Assembly: GCF_004361855.1 (NCBI RefSeq)
Contig: NZ_SNWQ01000020.1
Location: forward strand, 1 to 64,000
Direction: 5' to 3'
From: Kribbella caucasensis
Lineage (GTDB): Bacteria > Actinomycetota > Actinomycetes > Propionibacteriales > Kribbellaceae
DNA: 64,000 nucleotides
Shown: piece after piece, positions 1 to 8,592 of the stretch
Numbering within the stretch: position 1 is the stretch's first letter
How the letters are laid out: every line of letters starts with the position of its first letter
Made by a program: the position numbers and the translations under genes
The notes under the pieces: model-generated
Database searches by the model: none
The model's input: only the letters and a program-made list of their open reading frames with translations
What the model was told of the DNA's origin: nothing

Positions 1-393
1 TGGATCAACAGACCAGCACCGACACCCCAGAAGGAAACCGACACAAAACTAGCCGCCTAACTCACGCTGGCCTCATCCGCCTTGACAAATTCCGGAGGCG
101 GCATAGATCGGTACAGAAGCGTTGGTCGGATCTGCCGGGGTTGAAGGTTGCTTCGCAGTGCTCGCATGCGCGTCTTCGGGCGTCTAGATTGGCGAGATAC
201 TGGCTCGCGGAGGTGTCCATATTGGCTCAACGGTCGGCGGGCGATGCGTTCGAATAGTCGTTGCGCTCGGCTGAAACGCCTTGGATGCAAGAAGTGTGTC
301 AGCGGTCGACCCTGCACGGCGACTGAAAGTTGCCTGCATCCGTTGAGTAGCCGAGGCTCACAAGGAGGGAGAAGCCTGCGCGCGGTCCGGGTC
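1..393. other. No supportable gene at left window edge
   Basis: A short plus-strand open frame enters from the left edge and stops with TAA at about base 60. It could be the last 19 codons of a gene outside the window, but it is too short to name. The rest of the stretch, up to the stop codon of the next gene, shows only overlapping shadow frames with no ribosome binding site. Confidence 0.4.
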
Positions 394-2247
394 CTAGGAG
401 CTGCCGATGACCTCCAGTTCGCCGCCGATGCCGACGCCGGAGGCGCGGGCGGAATTGAGGAGGGTCTCGACGAGGTGCAGTCGTAGCAGGTCGGTCTCGG
501 CGCCGTTCGAGCCGGAACGCAATTGATGATAGGTCGGTTCAGCGATGTGGGGCTGGACGACGACGACTCGCCAGGGGTCGGTGGCGTTGCGCGGTTCGAG
601 GGCCTCGAGGAACTCGGTGCGATCATCGACGCTCGCACCGTCTGACCAGCAGGCCGGGCGGGCTACGGGTGCTCGGCTCAGCTTGGTGCGCAGCCGATCG
701 GTGTCCGCGTAGACGAGGTTCTTCACAGCCTGGCCGACCACGACTTCGTACGCCGCAGCGGCGACGCGGCGGCGTGGCGACGCGCTCCGTGCGGCCTTCA
801 CATGGTTGACGCTCAGACAGCCGTCGTCAGGTGCGATGTGGAAGAAGTCGGCGGCTTCGCCGGCGCCGTCGTCACAGGTCAGCCAGCCATCGGAGAAGTG
901 CTGGACGACCCAGCCGAACAGGGACGTGTCGCCCGGCCGGCCCGCGAGGTCGTGGATCTCCTGCGGTTCCGTGCGGTCCGGCTTCTCGCGGGTGATGTCG
1001 AACCCGGTGAAGTCCTCGAACATCCAGTTCCGGAATGCGGCGACGGGAATCCGCTCCTTCCAGATCTGGCCGTTGCTGAACGTGTGGCCCGACCGGTAGT
1101 AGACGGTCAGCAGCTCCTGGTGCCCGAGCGCGTCCATGATCTCCCGGACTGTCGGCGGATCGGTCGGTTCGGTGGCGTACCCCAGGCTGAGATCGAATCC
1201 GTGGTCGCCGACCCGGGGACCCAGCGCGAGCGTGCCGCTGATCGATCCGCCGAAGCCGACGCCGAGCACGAAGTCGGGGGAGTTCGCCTTCTCCTGTACG
1301 TCGAGCGTCGCGGCCTCGAGCGTGATGGCAGCGTCGCGGACTTCGTCTCCGAGGTCCGGCAGGTTCGCCAGCTCGTCCGGTGTCGTCGCGATGATCTCGT
1401 ACGCGCCGAATACTCCCGACAGATCGGCGACCGGACGTGCGAGGTGCGGCAATCCGTGTCCAGTGGCGGTGCCGGACACAAGGGCCTTGTCCAGCAACAG
1501 CAGGAGCTCGGCCACGGCCGCGGCGAAAGCGTTGAAGTCGGTGGCCGGCCCGAACCAGACCGAGGACCGCCTCGGTGTCGTCCCGATCGTGCCGTGGAGG
1601 ACGAATCGCTCGGGATCGTCGTCGAGGAGGGCCTTCGCCGACCCCATCGCGAACGACGAGTCCTCGAACGGACTGAGCGCGTCCTGGAGGCGCTGGCCGC
1701 TGATGTTCTTGGTGTCGGGTTTCGTCGTCCGGCGTTGATGCGTGCCACGGAGCCACAGTCCCTTGGATTCACCGGTGAGCAGGGCTGATTCGAGCACATC
1801 GGGCGGGATCCGGCGCAGCGCCGGCCTCGGCGCCTTGTCGAGCCATCGTTGCAGGCGGTCGACGGTGACGTTGTCGGTGTGTACGGCGAACAGCCGGCCG
1901 CGGCGGAGAACGGCGGTCAGGTGATTCGTCGTGTCGACGAAGCTCGACCCCGGTGCGGCCCATCCAGGATGCGCGCGGACTTCCCGCACGAAGGCTGCGA
2001 TCTGGTCGATACCGAGATTCTCGAGGCCGCGAGGAGCCTCGGGCTGGCCGGCATCGGGCGAGCTGCTGGCGATGATCCGCTCTTCCCGTCCAGGGCGTGA
2101 CCGCCATGGATCACGCAGTACGCGCTCGCATCCGTCGAAGAACTGCCTCGGATCGTCGGCCATGCATTCCAGAACCACCACGGACACATAAGGGCGAAGA
2201 AGCCCCCAGCTCAGCGCGGCAACGGAGTGACCAGCCTCGACACCCAT
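394..2247 (-). CDS. Uncharacterised protein resembling the C-terminal region of large defence-island helicases
   Basis: This is a 617-residue protein with no signal peptide or membrane segment. The most telling stretch is around residues 459-484: acidic D-D-G-A-G-E followed by A-D, then about 15 residues later H-V-K, followed by Y-E-V-V-V-G-Q-A-V-K. From memory this resembles the C-terminal part of very large DEAD/DEAH helicases found in defence islands, and the E...D...K spacing could fit a PD-(D/E)XK-like site. That is recollection, not a search. No Walker A motif is present, so it would be the tail without the motor. ATG at 2247 is the first start after an in-frame stop; ATG at 2163 is an alternative, and neither has a strong ribosome binding site. 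It may be a truncated gene. Confidence 0.6.
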   Translation of the reverse strand: MGVEAGHSVAALSWGLLRPYVSVVVLECMADDPRQFFDGCERVLRDPWRSRPGREERIIASSSPDAGQPEAPRGLENLGIDQIAAFVREVRAHPGWAAPGSSFVDTTNHLTAVLRRGRLFAVHTDNVTVDRLQRWLDKAPRPALRRIPPDVLESALLTGESKGLWLRGTHQRRTTKPDTKNISGQRLQDALSPFEDSSFAMGSAKALLDDDPERFVLHGTIGTTPRRSSVWFGPATDFNAFAAAVAELLLLLDKALVSGTATGHGLPHLARPVADLSGVFGAYEIIATTPDELANLPDLGDEVRDAAITLEAATLDVQEKANSPDFVLGVGFGGSISGTLALGPRVGDHGFDLSLGYATEPTDPPTVREIMDALGHQELLTVYYRSGHTFSNGQIWKERIPVAAFRNWMFEDFTGFDITREKPDRTEPQEIHDLAGRPGDTSLFGWVVQHFSDGWLTCDDGAGEAADFFHIAPDDGCLSVNHVKAARSASPRRRVAAAAYEVVVGQAVKNLVYADTDRLRTKLSRAPVARPACWSDGASVDDRTEFLEALEPRNATDPWRVVVVQPHIAEPTYHQLRSGSNGAETDLLRLHLVETLLNSARASGVGIGGELEVIGSS

Positions 2248-2596
2248 ACACGACCCCCAAGGTGATCGAACACACCAGCCCGATCACTCAAGGTTATGAA
2301 GGCGACGCGAGGCCTGTCCGGCCACTCAGCGTGTCGGCACAGCGGCTTGGCTCCCGGATCAAACCAGAACGGGTCGCCGGTGCACGTCGTCAGCGCGGAT
2401 GAGCAGCTGTCCGTCCTGGCGCACAGATCGCGGCGAATGATTCTGGAGGCGTTGCGCGAGCCGCAGCCGCCCGCCCGGTCGAGCGGCCTCGGCACGCCCG
2501 GGCGTGACGACGATGCCCGCCTCGGCATGCCAGTTACGGCTACCGGGCGGCGTTACGTTCTGCCCGGCGTGCGGGCCCGCCGTGCCGGCCTCTGCG
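2248..2596. other. Gene-free stretch
   Basis: I see no reliable gene here. Several overlapping frames exist on both strands. One plus-strand frame near 2504 encodes C-P-A-C-G, reminiscent of a zinc ribbon, but it runs antisense into the next gene and has no ribosome binding site. The stretch may be the decayed 5' part of the helicase-like gene at 394-2247. Confidence 0.35.
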
Positions 2597-3184
2597 TCAG
2601 GTTGTGGTCAGGGACGCCGGCTGCGCTCGCGACTCGGCCCTTGGAGTCAGCTTGGCGCGTGGTCTGCTGAAGCCGAGCGCCTGCGCGATGATCGTCAGCG
2701 GCGGTAGAAGCAGGTAGAGCAGCGGACACGTCAGTACGAACAAGCCGCTCTCCAGGCTTCGTTCGCGGACCATCGCGATGACTGGTCCGATACAGCCCAG
2801 AAGAATCAGTTGCCACGAGACGCCGTCGACCTCCAGCAACATCAGAACGGCGAGAGCCAAGCCGACCGGCCCTCGGGTGGTCTCGAACCACGTGACCGAA
2901 CCAAGGGCGACCCCCGCGATTGCGACAAAGGCCAGTACGACGGCCGCGGTCGCAACAGCGTCGCTACGGGTGTGCAGCCACTCTGTCGCCGAGCCGATCG
3001 ACCAACTCAGGCCTGTCCAGTCGATGGCGTGCTGCAGCACTGCACTGGGCAACTGCCGGTGGTGCAGGGCCGCCGCGAGCCAACAGAACACCAGCCAGTC
3101 GAGAAGCAGGGCCAAAGGTTTCATTGCCTTTCCGGCCGCGCTGTTCAGAACCGCAGAGCCGAGCGAGGACACGAGTTCGATCAT
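2597..3184 (-). CDS. Hypothetical multi-pass membrane protein
   Basis: The 195-residue protein has several hydrophobic stretches: around residues 22-40 (P-L-A-L-L-L-D-W-L-V-F-C-W), 80-95, 105-125 and 150-175. This suggests four or five membrane helices with a basic C-terminal tail. No catalytic motif or family is recognised. ATG at 3184 is chosen because residues from here read as a normal amphipathic N-terminus; an in-frame start at 3208 would add eight residues. The ribosome binding site is weak for both. It is transcribed away from the Mrr gene and could be unrelated cargo. Confidence 0.55.
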   Translation of the reverse strand: MIELVSSLGSAVLNSAAGKAMKPLALLLDWLVFCWLAAALHHRQLPSAVLQHAIDWTGLSWSIGSATEWLHTRSDAVATAAVVLAFVAIAGVALGSVTWFETTRGPVGLALAVLMLLEVDGVSWQLILLGCIGPVIAMVRERSLESGLFVLTCPLLYLLLPPLTIIAQALGFSRPRAKLTPRAESRAQPASLTTT

Positions 3185-3208
3185 GACCGAGAGTCTGACA
3201 GCGACCAC

Positions 3209-3643
3209 CGACAGTCAGAGCCCTCGTTGATGTCGCCGAACCTCTGCGCCGGAAGCAACCGGCACAAGCGAGCCTTCGCAGATGGTCGCGACCAGGAGCC
3301 GGAGATACCGGCGGTGACGGATCCGGTGGTTGCTGAGGTTACGCATACCAGCTCGCAGCGGCGACCGGACCGACTGTCGAGTGCACGCGCCACGGTTCCA
3401 CTCTCCTGGTAAGGGACGGGCTGGCCGGCCTGCGCTGGCCCGAGTCGGGGCGGAAGGGTCCTGCACCTAGGTGTCCGCGGTGTGCTCGAAGTACCGATGT
3501 CGACGGGCCCCGGCACAGCCGGGGGAGTAAGCCGACTCTCGTCGAGTGGGTCGGCGCGGGCTGCGCTCGTAACATTGTGTAGCTGGTGCTGTCCGCTGAG
3601 TTCGGTGCCTCCGCGGGCAGGTCGACGTGGCTTGGGAGGGCGG
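3209..3643. other. Intergenic region between divergent genes
   Basis: This 435-base stretch separates the minus-strand membrane protein from the plus-strand Mrr gene and should hold both promoters. Open frames here are shadows. The frame that extends the Mrr gene upstream to 3482 is Ser/Cys/Gly-rich and lacks a ribosome binding site, so I treat it as noncoding. Confidence 0.4.
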
Positions 3644-5233
3644 ATGGCGCGTGGGCAGGGTTCCCAGAACGAGTGGCAGCGACAAGCTGCCGCAGCGGCG
3701 CGGGCGCGGGAATGGGAGGAGCGTGCGCGGGAGCGAGCAGTGCGAGAGGCGGAGAAGGAGCGCAAGCGGCTGCACCAACTTCGTATGACGGAGCAGGTCG
3801 ACCAGGACAACGAGCAGTTGGAGGCCAGCGTCCAGCAGCTCCGCTCGATCCTCGAATCAGGTCTCTCGCGTCCTGCAAGGATAAATCTTCGCGCGCTACG
3901 CCGGACCTTCAAGGCACCGGAGCTCAAGCTGGGAGACCTGGCGCAGGCGAGTCCAAAGCCGACCTGGGATCAGTACGCACCTAATCCTCCGGGCCCGATC
4001 TCGAGGTTCTTCGGCGGCGAGGCGAGGTACGAAGACAGGCGGCGGTGGGCCGAGGCCGCGCTCCAGAAGGCACTAGAGGAGCATGCGGAGCAGGAGAGAC
4101 AGCGTCAGCAGACGATCTCGCAGCTTAAGCGGGATCATGCCGAGCGGGTTGACGCGGAGGCGAAGCAAGTTGCCCGGCACAACCGTTCGGTCGAGGCCCT
4201 TGCTGGGCAGCTCGACGAGCGACAGAAGGACGCCGTCGAGAAATACCTGCGACAGGTGATCAAGGCGACCCCGATACCCGCATCGTTTCCGCGACGTCTG
4301 GCGCTGACGTTCAGTCCTCGTGCGGATCAGGTCGTGCTCCAGGTCGAGCTGCCGCCGAAGAGCGTCGTGCCGATGGTCTCGTCGTACCGCTACTTGCCGA
4401 CCAAGGATGAGGTACGTCCGACCGCCAGGCAGGCGAAGGAGGCCGGGAGCCTGTACCGGGCGATCATCAGCCAGGTCGCTTTGCTGTACATCCGCGATCT
4501 CTTCGCCGGCGATCCGAAACTGCGGACGGTGGCATTCAACGGTCACGTCCAAGCCCTCAATCCCGGCACCGGAGAGAACGAGTTCCCGTGCATCATCAGC
4601 CTCAACGTCGAGCGTGAGGACTTCCCGCAGGATGCGAACCTGCGGAAGGTCGAGCTGGCGGCCTGCGTCCGGCACCTCAATGCGATCGTCTCGGCCCATC
4701 CGTACGAGCTCGAGCCGATCGAACCGATCCTCGACTTCGACCTGAGCAAGTTCTCGTTCGTCGAGGGGTTTGATGCGGTTTCGACACTAGACGCGCGTCC
4801 GGACCTGATGGAGATGTCGCCGACCAACTTCGAACATCTGGTCCGGGAGATCTTCGTCGCCCAGGGTGCCGAGGGCTGGACGACGGAGCAGAGCAACGAT
4901 GACGGAGTCGATGCGGTCATCGCGAAGCGTACGCCGCTGATGGGTGGCCTGAGTATCGTGCAGGCCAAGCGCTGGAGCAAGGTGGTCGGCATCAGCCACG
5001 TGCGTGAGCTGGCCGGTGCCATGGAAGAGAAACGAGCTGGCTGGGGAATTCTCGTCACGACCTCCTGGTTCACACCCAAGTGCTGGGACAAGGCACGCGA
5101 GCATGGGCGAATGGAACTCATCGACGGCGATCGCTTGGTGTATCTGATCAAGGAGCACCTGGGCAAGGATGTGTTGATCGGAATCAAGGACCGGCCCGCT
5201 GCGCGACGGAACCAGCCCCAATCCGGTCGGTGA
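3644..5233 (+). CDS. Mrr-type restriction endonuclease with coiled-coil N-terminus
   Basis: The protein has 529 residues. Residues 1-60 and about 120-190 are rich in Glu, Arg, Gln and Ala with heptad character, suggesting coiled coils. The C-terminal 110 residues form an Mrr_cat (PD-(D/E)XK) domain: F-E-H-L-V-R-E-I-F, then D-D-G-V-D-A-V supplying the metal-binding Asp, then V-Q-A-K-R-W supplying the Q-x-K end of the active site. The family cuts DNA, often modified DNA (type IV restriction), without a methylase partner, and none is adjacent. The start at 3644 has a good GGGAGGG ribosome binding site seven bases upstream. It is a stand-alone defence gene in the island; its substrate preference cannot be read from sequence. 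Confidence 0.82.
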   Translation: MARGQGSQNEWQRQAAAAARAREWEERARERAVREAEKERKRLHQLRMTEQVDQDNEQLEASVQQLRSILESGLSRPARINLRALRRTFKAPELKLGDLAQASPKPTWDQYAPNPPGPISRFFGGEARYEDRRRWAEAALQKALEEHAEQERQRQQTISQLKRDHAERVDAEAKQVARHNRSVEALAGQLDERQKDAVEKYLRQVIKATPIPASFPRRLALTFSPRADQVVLQVELPPKSVVPMVSSYRYLPTKDEVRPTARQAKEAGSLYRAIISQVALLYIRDLFAGDPKLRTVAFNGHVQALNPGTGENEFPCIISLNVEREDFPQDANLRKVELAACVRHLNAIVSAHPYELEPIEPILDFDLSKFSFVEGFDAVSTLDARPDLMEMSPTNFEHLVREIFVAQGAEGWTTEQSNDDGVDAVIAKRTPLMGGLSIVQAKRWSKVVGISHVRELAGAMEEKRAGWGILVTTSWFTPKCWDKAREHGRMELIDGDRLVYLIKEHLGKDVLIGIKDRPAARRNQPQSGR

Positions 5234-5364
5234 CTAGTAGGCCCCGGCACGGACCAGCTGCCTGACCATCTGTGCGCCGTACGCGAATATGACGCCGTAC
5301 TGCACACCGCAGTTCGACGCCGCACTCGCGGAGCGGTGAGGGTTCAGTCGCCATCGCCGTAGAA

Positions 5365-5392
5365 CTGACAACTCGAAATCACAACTCAGAAT
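5365..5392 (+). promoter_or_regulatory. Possible sigma-70-like promoter for the MerR-like gene
   Basis: CTGACA at 5365-5370 (five of six matches to TTGACA) and CAGAAT at 5387-5392 (four of six to TATAAT) are separated by 16 bases and lie about 40 bases upstream of the ATG at 5431. This is a pattern match only. Confidence 0.35.
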
Positions 5393-5430
5393 GGTGGAAA
5401 CGGTCATCTGATTGCGAGCAGACTCGTGGC

Positions 5431-5901
5431 ATGAGCACCTTGAGCGGCGATGCATTCGATCCGAACGCCATTGACGACGTCGATCGCGTGGTCGAGGAAC
5501 TCGCGAAGGAGTACTACCCAGGCAACAACTCGCAGGCACCCTGGGAGCCGGCGGGTTGGGACAACGTTCCTCGAGGCAGGCGGGTCCAGCGCGACCCTGA
5601 AACCGGCCGAGTGACCGAGTTGTTCCTCATCGGTGCGCTCGCCTTCGCGATGAACCGCAAACCCCTCACGATCCGTCTCTGGGAGCGCAAGGGGATCATC
5701 CCTAAGGTCCAGCAAGCAGCGGGCCGCGAGGGCAGTCAGCATGGTGGACGACGCCTCTACACACGCGCACAAATCGAGGGAATGATCGTGATTGCTCGGG
5801 AGGACGGTCTGCTGAGCAATGACCGCCGTCCGATCGAATCGACCAACTTCACGCCGCGCGTGGCGGCACTGTTCGACCGGTTGGCCGTAGGCGACACCTG
5901 A
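5431..5901 (+). CDS. MerR-like helix-turn-helix protein
   Basis: The 156-residue soluble protein has a central segment of about 65 residues (roughly 66-130) that reads as a MerR-type winged helix: L-T-I-R-L-W-E-R-K-G-I-I-P, then G-G-R-R-L-Y-T-R-A-Q-I-E-G, the typical wing with R-R-x-Y. The N-terminus is acidic, and there is no obvious C-terminal effector domain, as in small phage- or island-type DNA-binding proteins. It sits 38 bases upstream of an orphan Phd-type antitoxin and about 400 bases upstream of the SMC operon. It may be a local regulator or an excisionase-like factor; no target is evident. Confidence 0.65.
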   Translation: MSTLSGDAFDPNAIDDVDRVVEELAKEYYPGNNSQAPWEPAGWDNVPRGRRVQRDPETGRVTELFLIGALAFAMNRKPLTIRLWERKGIIPKVQQAAGREGSQHGGRRLYTRAQIEGMIVIAREDGLLSNDRRPIESTNFTPRVAALFDRLAVGDT

Positions 5902-5939
5902 GCGATCACCAGCGGACGAAGTCAGCTACCGATGAGGCC

Positions 5940-6224
5940 ATGAACCCGGTGGTTGATGGCTCCGACGTCGGCAGTAACAGTCCGGGTCCAGATCAGTGGC
6001 TGTCGGCCACTGAGGCGAAGAAGCGGTTGGGCACACTCGTGAAGACGGTCAACGAGGACCGGGGCGCTGTCGGAATCACAGCTCGGGGCGGATCAGAGGC
6101 CGTGCTCATCTCGGTCGAGGACTACCGGATGTGGCGAAAGATCAGCGAACTTGTCGAGCGCCGGGGAGGAGGCACTGAAACGACCCGGGAGTTGGCGGTC
6201 GCCGAGCTGGATCTTGGCCTGTGA
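5940..6224 (+). CDS. Orphan Phd/YefM-family antitoxin
   Basis: The 94-residue protein contains the Phd/YefM N-terminal DNA-binding fold: W-L-S-A-T-E-A-K-K-R-L-G-T-L-V, followed by a strand pair V-G-I-T-A-R-G-G-S-E-A-V-L-I-S-V-E-D-Y. The family pairs with Doc, YoeB or RelE/ParE toxins, usually encoded immediately downstream. Here the next gene, 92 bases on, is the first gene of the SMC operon and no toxin-sized frame lies between. A GATGAGG ribosome binding site precedes the ATG. It could be a leftover antitoxin, or a repressor for the defence operon it abuts (inference). Confidence 0.75.
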   Translation: MNPVVDGSDVGSNSPGPDQWLSATEAKKRLGTLVKTVNEDRGAVGITARGGSEAVLISVEDYRMWRKISELVERRGGGTETTRELAVAELDLGL

Positions 6225-6249
6225 CGTGGTTGTGACGTTCTGTTATCGT
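6221..6249 (+). promoter_or_regulatory. Possible promoter of the Wadjet-like operon
   Basis: GTGACG at 6221-6226 and TATCGT at 6244-6249, each four of six matches to the sigma-70 consensus with 17-base spacing, lie about 68 bases upstream of the GTG start at 6317. Weak pattern evidence only. Confidence 0.3.
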
Positions 6250-6316
6250 TGCGTTGCTGGAGGTGCGGGGGAGACGCATGCGTCCGGTGGCGACTCGGTG
6301 AGGGGAGTGACGCTGG

Positions 6317-7867
6317 GTGAGTGACCTTCCGTCGGTCGGGCGGGCCGTGTTCGACGAGTCGTTCGGTGGACGGGTGCGGGCGTTGCTGCGGATTCGGCCG
6401 GTGGCCGATGCGGCGGACAATGCCGGACGGCAGTCGTGGGGTGACCAGCGGTACGACGTGGTGACGCTTGCGCTGGCCGCGATCGACTCGGTGATCGCCA
6501 GGCAGGGGTTCGACGACGAGGTGTCCTATGACGAAGTCGTGGCTGGCCTGGAGGCGCTGGCCGCGACCGCGCATCCGGAGCGTCCGGTTGACGAACACGC
6601 TCTGGTCGCGAGGTACGTCATCGACGCACTGCTCAATCGTCGGGAGCGTGAAGCGCCGTATCGGTACCAGATTTCGATCTTCAGCCGTGACGGCGACGGG
6701 GCGATCCGGCACCGGCAGATGCCCGCGGAGTTCCGCCTGCTGACGGAGCATGAGGATCACGCCCGGGGCGTGAACGTGCTACGTGCGTCGGCGGATGCGA
6801 TCAATGCGCTGGTCGGCGGATTGGAGTTCGACGTCGAGGACGAGCAAGCCGCGATAGAGCTCATGCTTGCGCGACAGCTCGAGCGGGGTGCATTCGGGCA
6901 GGCGGAGAAGGCTGCGGAACGGTCGCGCCTGCTGTCTGTGCGCTACGCCGACGAGCTGCGGACCTTGCTCGCCGACACGACGCGGGACATCCGGACGGTG
7001 CTGGATCAATGGACCGAGCAGGTGCCGCAGCAGTTGGAGCGCAATCGCGCGCATCTGGAGGAGCGGCTGTCGGCGGAAGCCAAGGCGCTCGAGCATGTTC
7101 GTGGGGCGCTGGATGCCCCGGATGCAGAGCCTGAGGTTGCCGGTGCGGCTGCACGTATCGCGGGTCTCCTCGAGGAATGTCGCCACAGGCACACGGAGCT
7201 CCACGGGCGGCTGGTCAGTGCGCGAACGACGTTCCTGGACGAACAAACACGTCAGTCGTTCAGGCCGGTCGGCAGTCTGCGGAATCCGAACATCACCGAC
7301 GATGTCTTCCTCCCGCTGCTCACTCTCCCGGCGGATCTCGCAGTGGAACCGGCCGAGACCTTCGCGACGTCGATCGCGGGCACGCAGGTGCCGCGGATCG
7401 TGCGGTTTGCCGATCTAGTGGACGATCTGCTGGCGCCACGGCGAGGCAGCGTCATCGAGGATCCACCCGATCCGGACGACGAGCTGGATGATCCGGATCC
7501 GCCAGCGGTTTCGGCCGAGGTGCTTGCGGCTGCCGCGGAGGTGGTTGATTCTGTTGAGCTGCCGTCGCGCCTGTCTGCGTTGTTGTCAGCGGCCCGTGGG
7601 GCGGATCTACCGGCGGAGGTCGATCGGGCGGCAGTGGAACGCGTGATCGCGCTGTCGGTGCTGTGGAGCTTCGCTCCCGAGTCGGTCGAGGACTTCTCGA
7701 CGGCGGTGGACACGGCTGCCCAGGTACTCGGACCAACCGCGGTCGTCGATGCCGACGGGACACGGATCCCGCTGTCCGGTTGGTCGGGGGACGACTTGAT
7801 TGTCGCTGAGGACGAGGATGCGCTCGGGGCATGGGCCGGTGCTCCGAGCGATCAGGAGGCGTCGTGA
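6317..7867 (+). CDS. jetA: Wadjet JetA / MksF-like kleisin-type subunit (divergent)
   Basis: The 516-residue, acidic and largely helical protein heads a four-gene operon whose layout matches JetABCD/MksFEBG condensin-like systems, which block plasmid transformation by extruding and cutting circular DNA. In those systems the first subunit is the kleisin that bridges the SMC heads and recruits the KITE subunit. The middle (about 190-330) is helical with charged repeats, and an acidic linker (D-P-D-D-E-L-D-D-P-D) lies near 395-405. No direct family motif is recognised, so the name rests on gene order, size and operon logic. GTG at 6317 is preceded by AGGGGAG. The gene overlaps the next by four bases (GTGA). 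Confidence 0.65.
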   Translation: MSDLPSVGRAVFDESFGGRVRALLRIRPVADAADNAGRQSWGDQRYDVVTLALAAIDSVIARQGFDDEVSYDEVVAGLEALAATAHPERPVDEHALVARYVIDALLNRREREAPYRYQISIFSRDGDGAIRHRQMPAEFRLLTEHEDHARGVNVLRASADAINALVGGLEFDVEDEQAAIELMLARQLERGAFGQAEKAAERSRLLSVRYADELRTLLADTTRDIRTVLDQWTEQVPQQLERNRAHLEERLSAEAKALEHVRGALDAPDAEPEVAGAAARIAGLLEECRHRHTELHGRLVSARTTFLDEQTRQSFRPVGSLRNPNITDDVFLPLLTLPADLAVEPAETFATSIAGTQVPRIVRFADLVDDLLAPRRGSVIEDPPDPDDELDDPDPPAVSAEVLAAAAEVVDSVELPSRLSALLSAARGADLPAEVDRAAVERVIALSVLWSFAPESVEDFSTAVDTAAQVLGPTAVVDADGTRIPLSGWSGDDLIVAEDEDALGAWAGAPSDQEAS

Positions 7868-8592
7868 CGTTGAGCCAGCGTGACCTCGCCGATGTCGGCG
7901 TACTCATCGGGTGCGGTCTGCGTCCGAAGCTGCGACCTGGTGCGGACTCCGAATACCGCGCCCTGCTGGGCCGGTACCGCACGGACCCCGAGTTCCGGAA
8001 CGCGGTCGACGGCGTGCTCGACGGGCTGGATGCGCAGGTGTTGTCTGAGTCGGATCTCGGCCTGGTCCTTGGTGCACGCCGTGAATCCGTCTTCGCGTTC
8101 CGGATCTCGGATCTGCCCAATGTGACCCGTGTCAGTGACCGGCTGCTGATCGGTTTGGTCAGCGTAGCTGTGGCGGCGTTCGCGTTTCCGGCGCCGGCCG
8201 ACTTCGACGATGACCGCGTGCATTGGGTGTCGGTGGAGGAGATCGAACGTTTCCTTCGCGAGGTGTGCGAGCGCCTCAAGCAGTCGCCGGACTTGGTCAT
8301 GCGAGAGGAGGAATCGTTCGAGGAGGCGTGGCGAACGTACGACCGGCTGTCACCTGGCTACAAAGCGGACAAGGGCAAGGGAAAGGCTCGACGGTCACCG
8401 GCCTCGTCGCCCTACTGGGTGGCCAGTGTGCTCACGTGGATGGTCGATCAGGGGCTCGCCAGACCGGCGCCGACGCGCGGTCCGGAGGCATTCCAGCTGC
8501 TGGAGCGGTTCCGTATCCAAGCCCGCGAGCTTGCCGGGAATGCGACGTACGCCGTGCTCGCGTCGATGCGGCGTGAGGAGGGCGCGGCGTGA
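7864..8592 (+). CDS. jetB: Wadjet JetB / MksE-like subunit (divergent)
   Basis: The 242-residue protein is in the position and size class of JetB/MksE (DUF4194-type), the winged-helix KITE subunit that binds the kleisin. It reads as mixed alpha-beta with an acidic central helix (E-E-I-E-R-F-L-R-E-V-C-E-R) and a basic linker (K-A-D-K-G-K-G-K-A-R-R) near residue 170, followed by a predicted winged helix. GTG at 7864 is preferred over the upstream ATG at 7831: an AGGAGG ribosome binding site precedes it, and it gives a GTGA overlap with the stop of the first gene, as at the next two junctions. Assignment by synteny. Confidence 0.65.
   Translation: MTLSQRDLADVGVLIGCGLRPKLRPGADSEYRALLGRYRTDPEFRNAVDGVLDGLDAQVLSESDLGLVLGARRESVFAFRISDLPNVTRVSDRLLIGLVSVAVAAFAFPAPADFDDDRVHWVSVEEIERFLREVCERLKQSPDLVMREEESFEEAWRTYDRLSPGYKADKGKGKARRSPASSPYWVASVLTWMVDQGLARPAPTRGPEAFQLLERFRIQARELAGNATYAVLASMRREEGAA

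Noticed and set aside
2504..2707. Zinc-ribbon-like C-P-A-C-G in a short plus-strand frame
   Set aside because: It overlaps the 3' end of the membrane protein gene antisense and has no ribosome binding site or second Cys pair at normal spacing.
7831..7863. ATG at 7831 as start of the second Wadjet-like gene
   Set aside because: It would overlap the first gene by 37 bases. GTG 7864 has an AGGAGG site and repeats the GTGA coupling seen at the next two junctions.
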